A DNA stretch of 38,740 bases from Betaproteobacteria bacterium RIFCSPLOWO2_12_FULL_68_19 (GTDB lineage Bacteria > Pseudomonadota > Gammaproteobacteria > Burkholderiales > SG8-39), in contig MERP01000029.1 in assembly GCA_001772055.1 (NCBI GenBank), positions 1 to 38,740 of the forward strand. The letters are read 5' to 3'. Within the stretch, counting starts at the first letter, position 1. Each line of letters starts with the position of its first letter. A program made the position numbers and the translations under genes. The notes beneath the pieces are model-generated. The model was not told where the DNA came from. It searched no databases and saw nothing but the letters and a program-made list of their open reading frames with translations. Of the stretch, positions 33,889-38,740 are shown piece after piece.

Positions 33889-33920
33889 AGCCGCGCCCCT
33901 TTTTCTATCTCCGCGCGGCT
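33889..33920. repeat. 8-bp inverted repeat (AGCCGCGC N16 GCGCGGCT) between the DUF255 gene and livK
   Basis: Read directly; no U-run follows on the minus strand. Confidence 0.5.
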
Positions 33921-33922
33921 CT

Positions 33923-35908
33923 TCACCATTTCTCCTTCAGGGCCTTGTTCAATTCCACGAGATCGGCGATAGGCTCGAGGCAGGTAACGCCGCGGCATAG
34001 CCAGGCGTTGACCGGCCCAGGACGCGGCGGCTTGTCGAGCGAAGCCGGCAGGCCTGCGCTGCCCTCGGGCAGCGCCACCACCATCGCCGCAGGCAGGTAT
34101 GCGCGCGCGAGCTCGGCCTGCCAGGCGGCGAGCGCCTGGCGCTCTCCCCTGAGGATGAGCAGCGAGGGCGGCTCGAGCTGCTCGTCGAGCGCGACCGCCA
34201 TGGTCGCGAAGCCTGCCGGGTACTCGCGCATCGCGGGGTAGAAGCACTCGAGCGTGCGCTCGGCGGCGCGGGCGTAGCGCGTTTCGCCGCTCAGCGCGGC
34301 AAGCCGCGCGAGCCCCCAGGCGGCGAGCGCGTTTCCCGAGGGCGTGGCCTGGTCGTGCCCCGGCTTGGGGCGATGGATGAGCTGCTCGTGGCTGCGCGCG
34401 GTGAAGAAGAACCCGCCGCCTTGCGCGTCCTCGAACTGCTCGAGCAGCACGTCGGCGAGCTCGCGCGCGAAGGCCAGATCCCCGACCTGGAATTCGCCCT
34501 GCATGAGCTCGAGCAGCGCCGCAACGAGAAACGCGTAATCGTCGAGGTAGGCGTCGAGGTGCGCGCGGCCGTCCTTGTAGGTGGCGAGCAGCCGTCCATC
34601 GCGCCACATCGCCGCGCGCACGAAATCGAGCGCCCGGCGCGCCGAGGCGATCCATTCGCCGCGGCCGAACACGCGGCCGGCGTGCGCCATGCCGCGGATC
34701 GCAAGCGCGTTCCACGAAGCGAGCACCTTCTCGTCGCGGCCCGGGCGCACGCGCTTCTCGCGCGCGGCGAAGAGCTTGCGTTTCGCTTCTTCCAGGGCTC
34801 CGGGGTCCTCGAGCGGCGCGGCGACGCGCAAGTGCCAGTGCCGGTTCTCGAAGTTGGGCGGGCCGTCGAGCCCGTAGTGGGAGGCAAGGACTTCGAACTC
34901 CTCCCGGCCGAGAAGCGCTCGCAGCTCCTCGCGGCTCCAGACGTAGAACTTGCCCTCCTCGTGCTCGCTGTCGGCGTCGAGCGAGGAGTAGTAGCCGCCT
35001 TCCGGGGACTGCATCTCGCGCATCAGCCAGAGCGCCGTCTCCTGCGCGCAGCGCGCATAGAGCGCCTCGCCGCCGGTGAGCCAGGCGTCGGCGAGCAGCC
35101 CGAGCAGCGGGCCGTTGTCGTAGAGCATTTTCTCGAAGTGCGGGATGGTCCATTGCGCATCCACGCTGTAGCGGCAGAATCCGCCGCCGAGCTGGTCGTA
35201 GATGCCGCCCTCGCACATGCGCTTGAGCGTGAGGTGCGCCATGTCGAGCTCGCCGTGGCGCAGGCAAAGCTCGAGATCGCTCGGGTGCGGGAATTTCGGC
35301 GCGCCGCCAAAACCGCCGTGGCGCGCGTCGAAGCTCGCGCGCAGGTTGTCGAGCATCGCGCGCGCCACCTCGCCCGAGAGCGGCGCGCGCCCGGCCGGGC
35401 GCTGCGGCACGGTGCGCGCGAGAGCCTGCAGCACTTCGCGGTTCTGCGCCGCGATCTCGGCGCGCCTGTCGCGCCAGATCGCGGCGATGCGCTCGCACAG
35501 CTCCGGGAAGCCCGGCAGCCCGTGGCGCGCCTCTTTCGGGAAGTAGGTCCCGCCGAAGAACGGCGTGCCGTCGGGCGAAAGGAACATGGTGAGCGGCCAG
35601 CCGCCGGGACGCTGCGCGAGCATCTGGTGCGCGCCCTGGTAGATCTGGTCGAGGTCGGGCCTCTCCTCGCGGTCGACCTTCACGTTGACGAACAGGCGAT
35701 TCATCAACGCCGCGACCTGCGGGTCCTCGAAGCTCTCGTGCGCCATGACGTGGCACCAGTGGCAGGCCGAGTAGCCCACCGAGAGCAGGATCGGCTTGTC
35801 CTCGCGCCGCGCGCGCTCGAGCGCCTCCGCACCCCATGGATACCACTCCACGGGGTTGGCGGCGTGCTGCTGCAGGTAGGGAGAGGTCTCCTGCGCGAGG
35901 CGGTTCAG
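33923..35908 (-). CDS. DUF255/YyaL thioredoxin-domain protein
   Basis: [87 protein letters not shown]. The conserved N-terminus extends 19 codons upstream of the listed GTG start, to a CTG at 35908. Confidence 0.92.
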   Translation of the reverse strand: MNRLAQETSPYLQQHAANPVEWYPWGAEALERARREDKPILLSVGYSACHWCHVMAHESFEDPQVAALMNRLFVNVKVDREERPDLDQIYQGAHQMLAQRPGGWPLTMFLSPDGTPFFGGTYFPKEARHGLPGFPELCERIAAIWRDRRAEIAAQNREVLQALARTVPQRPAGRAPLSGEVARAMLDNLRASFDARHGGFGGAPKFPHPSDLELCLRHGELDMAHLTLKRMCEGGIYDQLGGGFCRYSVDAQWTIPHFEKMLYDNGPLLGLLADAWLTGGEALYARCAQETALWLMREMQSPEGGYYSSLDADSEHEEGKFYVWSREELRALLGREEFEVLASHYGLDGPPNFENRHWHLRVAAPLEDPGALEEAKRKLFAAREKRVRPGRDEKVLASWNALAIRGMAHAGRVFGRGEWIASARRALDFVRAAMWRDGRLLATYKDGRAHLDAYLDDYAFLVAALLELMQGEFQVGDLAFARELADVLLEQFEDAQGGGFFFTARSHEQLIHRPKPGHDQATPSGNALAAWGLARLAALSGETRYARAAERTLECFYPAMREYPAGFATMAVALDEQLEPPSLLILRGERQALAAWQAELARAYLPAAMVVALPEGSAGLPASLDKPPRPGPVNAWLCRGVTCLEPIADLVELNKALKEKW

Positions 35909-35910
35909 CG

Positions 35911-36282
35911 TTAGCGCACCGAGCGGGTGAACGGGAAGATCTTGGTGAAGCCCAGGATGTCGGTGATGAGCAGCACGAGGAACACCAGCACGATGGCGCC
36001 GACGATGCTGCCGCCCGCGGGCAGGCTGTCGAGCTGCGCGGCGAGCTGCGCGGCCTCCTCGTCCGTGAGCGCCGCGACGCGCGCCTTCACATCCGCAGGC
36101 TCGACGCCGTAAGCTTGCAGCTGCGCGCGCACGTCCGCCCGGTCGAGCAGCGTCGAGATGCGGCTGCGCTCGGCGCTCGCCGCCGCGGCATCGGTTGCGA
36201 CCAGGGCGGCCTGCGCCGGGACGCTGAAACCCAGGCCGGCGAGGGATAGGATCAACAGGCTGGAAATGAAGCGACGAAGCAT
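35911..36282 (-). CDS. PA2779-family small membrane protein
   Basis: N-terminal signal/[78 protein letters not shown]. Confidence 0.8.
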   Translation of the reverse strand: MLRRFISSLLILSLAGLGFSVPAQAALVATDAAAASAERSRISTLLDRADVRAQLQAYGVEPADVKARVAALTDEEAAQLAAQLDSLPAGGSIVGAIVLVFLVLLITDILGFTKIFPFTRSVR

Positions 36283-36328
36283 GGTGCCTCCTTTTTTGGC
36301 GGTTGTTACGTTTTCAGCTTAGCACTTC

Positions 36329-36898
36329 ATGACGACCGCGAGCCACCTCGACGTGCTGCAGTTCTGGTTCGGCGCGCCGCGCGGGCCGAGGCTCAGGCGC
36401 TGGTTCGAGAAGGACCCCGCCTTCGACGCCGCGATCCGCGACCGTTTCCTGCCGCTCTACGAGCAGCTCGCCGCCGGCGGCCGCGCAGACTGGCTGGACG
36501 ACGCCGAGCGCTGCCTGGCGCGCATCGTGGTGCTCGACCAGTTCCCGCGCAACATGTTTCGCGGCTCGGCCCGCGCCTTCGCCGCCGATTCCCTGGCGCT
36601 CAGCGCGGCGCGCCACGCCGTCGCGCGCGGCTACGACCGCGCGCTGCTGCCGGTGGAGCGCTTGTTTACCTACCTGCCGTTCGAGCACAGCGAGACGCTC
36701 GAGGACCAGCTGCGGGCCTGCGAGCTGTGCGAGCCGCTCGGCGCCTTTGCCGAGACCGACGACGCTTACCGCTACGCGGCTGCGCACCGCGACCTCATCC
36801 GGCGTTTTGGCCGCTTCCCGCACCGCAATGCCGCCCTCGGGCGCGCGAGCACGCCCGAGGAGATCGAATTTCTCAGGCAGCCCGGCTCAAGCTTCTGA
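36329..36898 (+). CDS. DUF924 family protein
   Basis: [84 protein letters not shown]. Confidence 0.94.
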   Translation: MTTASHLDVLQFWFGAPRGPRLRRWFEKDPAFDAAIRDRFLPLYEQLAAGGRADWLDDAERCLARIVVLDQFPRNMFRGSARAFAADSLALSAARHAVARGYDRALLPVERLFTYLPFEHSETLEDQLRACELCEPLGAFAETDDAYRYAAAHRDLIRRFGRFPHRNAALGRASTPEEIEFLRQPGSSF

Positions 36899-38569
36899 AT
36901 CCGTGATCGCGCCGCGCGAGGCGGTGGAGACGAGCTTCATGTACTTCGCCAGCAGGCCGCGGGTGTAGCGTGGCTTCGGTGCCTTCCATTTCTTGCGCCG
37001 CGCGGCGAGCTCCTTCGCCGACACGTTCAGCTGGATGAGGCGCTTTTTCGCGTCGATGGTGATCGAGTCGCCTTCTTTCACCAGCGCGATGGCGCCGCCG
37101 GCGTAAGCCTCGGGCGCGACGTGGCCGACCACCATGCCCCAGGTGCCCCCGGAGAACCGGCCGTCGGTCAGCAACCCGACCGACTCTCCCAGCCCCTGGC
37201 CGATGAGCGCCGAGGTCGGCGCGAGCATCTCCTGCATCCCGGGGCCGCCTTTCGGGCCCTCGTAGCGGATCACGATCACGTCGCCCGCCTTGATGCGCTT
37301 GGCCAGGATCGCCTTCAACGCGGCCGGCTCCGAGTCGAAAACCCGCGCCGGGCCCGTGATGGAGGTGCTCTTCAGGCCGGTGATCTTCGCCACGCAGCCC
37401 TCCGGAGAGAGGTTGCCTTTCAGGATCGTGAGATGGCCTTCGCGGTACAGCGGCTTCGACCAGGGGCGGATCACCTCCTGGTCGGCGCGCGGCTCGGCGG
37501 GCACGTCCTTCAGCATCTCGGCCATGGTGCGGCCGTGGATGGTCATGCACTCGCCGTGCAGCACGCCGTTCGCCAGCAGCATCTTGAGCACCTGCGGCAC
37601 GCCGCCGGCGCGATGGAAGTCGACCGCCACGAAGCGGCCGGAGGGTTTGAGGTCGCACAGCACCGGCACTTTGCGGCGCACCCGCTCGAAGTCGTCGATC
37701 GTCCATTTCACGCCCGCGGCGTTGGCGATCGCGAGGTAATGCAGCACCGCGTTGGTCGAGCCGCCGGTCGCCATCACCAGCGCGACCGCGTTCTCGATCG
37801 ACTTGCGCGTGATGATGTCGCGCGGCTTGAGGTCGCGCTTGATCGCCTCGAACAGCACGCGCGCCGACGCGGCGGCCGAATCGGCCTTCTCGGCGTCGGG
37901 CGAGGCCATCTGCGAGGAGCCGAGCAGGCTCATGCCGAGCGCCTCGAACGAGGACGACATCGTATTGGCGGTGTACTGTCCGCCGCAGGCGCCGACGCTC
38001 GGACAGGCGTTCCTCTCGATCCCGGCAAAGTCCTCCTCGCTCATCTTGCCGGCGCAGAATGCTCCGACCGCCTCGAAGGGGCTGACGATAGTGAGGGTCT
38101 GCCCCTTCCAGTGGCCGGGCTTGATGGTGCCGGCATACACGAAGATCCCCGGCACGTTGATGCGCGCCATGGCCATCATGCTGCCGGGCATGTTCTTGTC
38201 GCAGCCGCCGACGCACAGCACCCCGTCCATCAGCTGCCCGTTGACCGCGGTCTCGATGGCGTCGGCAATCACCTCGCGCGAGACCAGCGAGTACTTCATG
38301 CCCTCGGTGCCCATGCCGATGCCGTCGGTGACCGTCGGAAAGCCGAAGGTCTGCGGCTTCGCGCCTGCCTGCTCGAGGGCAGCCACGGCGCGCTCGACGA
38401 GCGGCTGGATGCCGGCGTTGCAGGGGTTCATGGTCGAGTGCCCGTTCGCCACGCCGACGATCGGCTTGTCGAAGTCGCCGTCGCCGAAGCCCACCGCGCG
38501 CAGCATTGCCCGGTTGGGCGAGCGCGCGACGCCCTGGGTGATGAGGCGGCTGCGCCGGTTGTACGCCAT
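36887..38569 (-). CDS. ilvD: Dihydroxy-acid dehydratase
   Basis: [82 protein letters not shown]. Confidence 0.97.
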   Translation of the reverse strand: MAYNRRSRLITQGVARSPNRAMLRAVGFGDGDFDKPIVGVANGHSTMNPCNAGIQPLVERAVAALEQAGAKPQTFGFPTVTDGIGMGTEGMKYSLVSREVIADAIETAVNGQLMDGVLCVGGCDKNMPGSMMAMARINVPGIFVYAGTIKPGHWKGQTLTIVSPFEAVGAFCAGKMSEEDFAGIERNACPSVGACGGQYTANTMSSSFEALGMSLLGSSQMASPDAEKADSAAASARVLFEAIKRDLKPRDIITRKSIENAVALVMATGGSTNAVLHYLAIANAAGVKWTIDDFERVRRKVPVLCDLKPSGRFVAVDFHRAGGVPQVLKMLLANGVLHGECMTIHGRTMAEMLKDVPAEPRADQEVIRPWSKPLYREGHLTILKGNLSPEGCVAKITGLKSTSITGPARVFDSEPAALKAILAKRIKAGDVIVIRYEGPKGGPGMQEMLAPTSALIGQGLGESVGLLTDGRFSGGTWGMVVGHVAPEAYAGGAIALVKEGDSITIDAKKRLIQLNVSAKELAARRKKWKAPKPRYTRGLLAKYMKLVSTASRGAITDSEA

Positions 38570-38605
38570 TTGCCGTTTCTCCTTGTGATCTAATCGCCAA
38601 TTCTA

Positions 38606-38740
38606 ATGTTGGTCCATCCGAATATCGATCCGATCGCCTTCTCGATCGGTCCGCTGGCGGTGCGCTGGTACGGCCTCATGTACCTCGCCGGCTTCGCCGC
38701 CGGCTGGTGGCTCGGGCTGAGGCGAATCGCAAGCGGCCGC
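38606..38740 (+). CDS. lgt: Prolipoprotein diacylglyceryl transferase, 5' fragment
   Basis: [45 protein letters not shown], running off the window edge; not in ORF track. Confidence 0.93.
   Translation, partial: MLVHPNIDPIAFSIGPLAVRWYGLMYLAGFAAGWWLGLRRIASGR

Overview
This 38.7 kb high-GC window is mostly chromosomal backbone. Gene order and protein families suggest a betaproteobacterium, which is an inference. From left to right it carries: gltB (3' end cut off) - aroB - aroK - pilQPONM, all on the minus strand; divergent mrcA/ponA; cyaY; lptM (yifL)-lysA; an RND efflux pair; a NYN-LOTUS protein; a Mug-like glycosylase; an ECF sigma/anti-sigma pair beside three c-type cytochrome genes; engB; hemB; dsbD-cutA; a frameshifted NAD(P)-dependent epimerase; an FAD/2Fe-2S reductase; livKHMGF; a DUF255/YyaL protein; a PA2779-like protein; a DUF924 protein; ilvD; and the start of lgt. 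There is no CRISPR array, rRNA, convincing tRNA, transposon or phage. The strongest unexplained signal lies between engB and hemB. There the minus strand reads as a compact ~70-nt small RNA: an ECF/sigmaE-like promoter, a 5' hairpin, a hairpin displaying the anti-Shine-Dalgarno loop UCUCCUCCCUG, and a perfect intrinsic terminator followed by a second tandem terminator. Other leads are a 7-bp tandem repeat that exactly explains a frameshift in the epimerase gene, a 9-bp G-tract repeat with G-quadruplex potential in the pilM 5' leader, a 10-codon leader ORF with a strong SD before mrcA, a near-leaderless gltB promoter inside aroB, and a possible autoregulatory ECF motif abutting the sigma gene.
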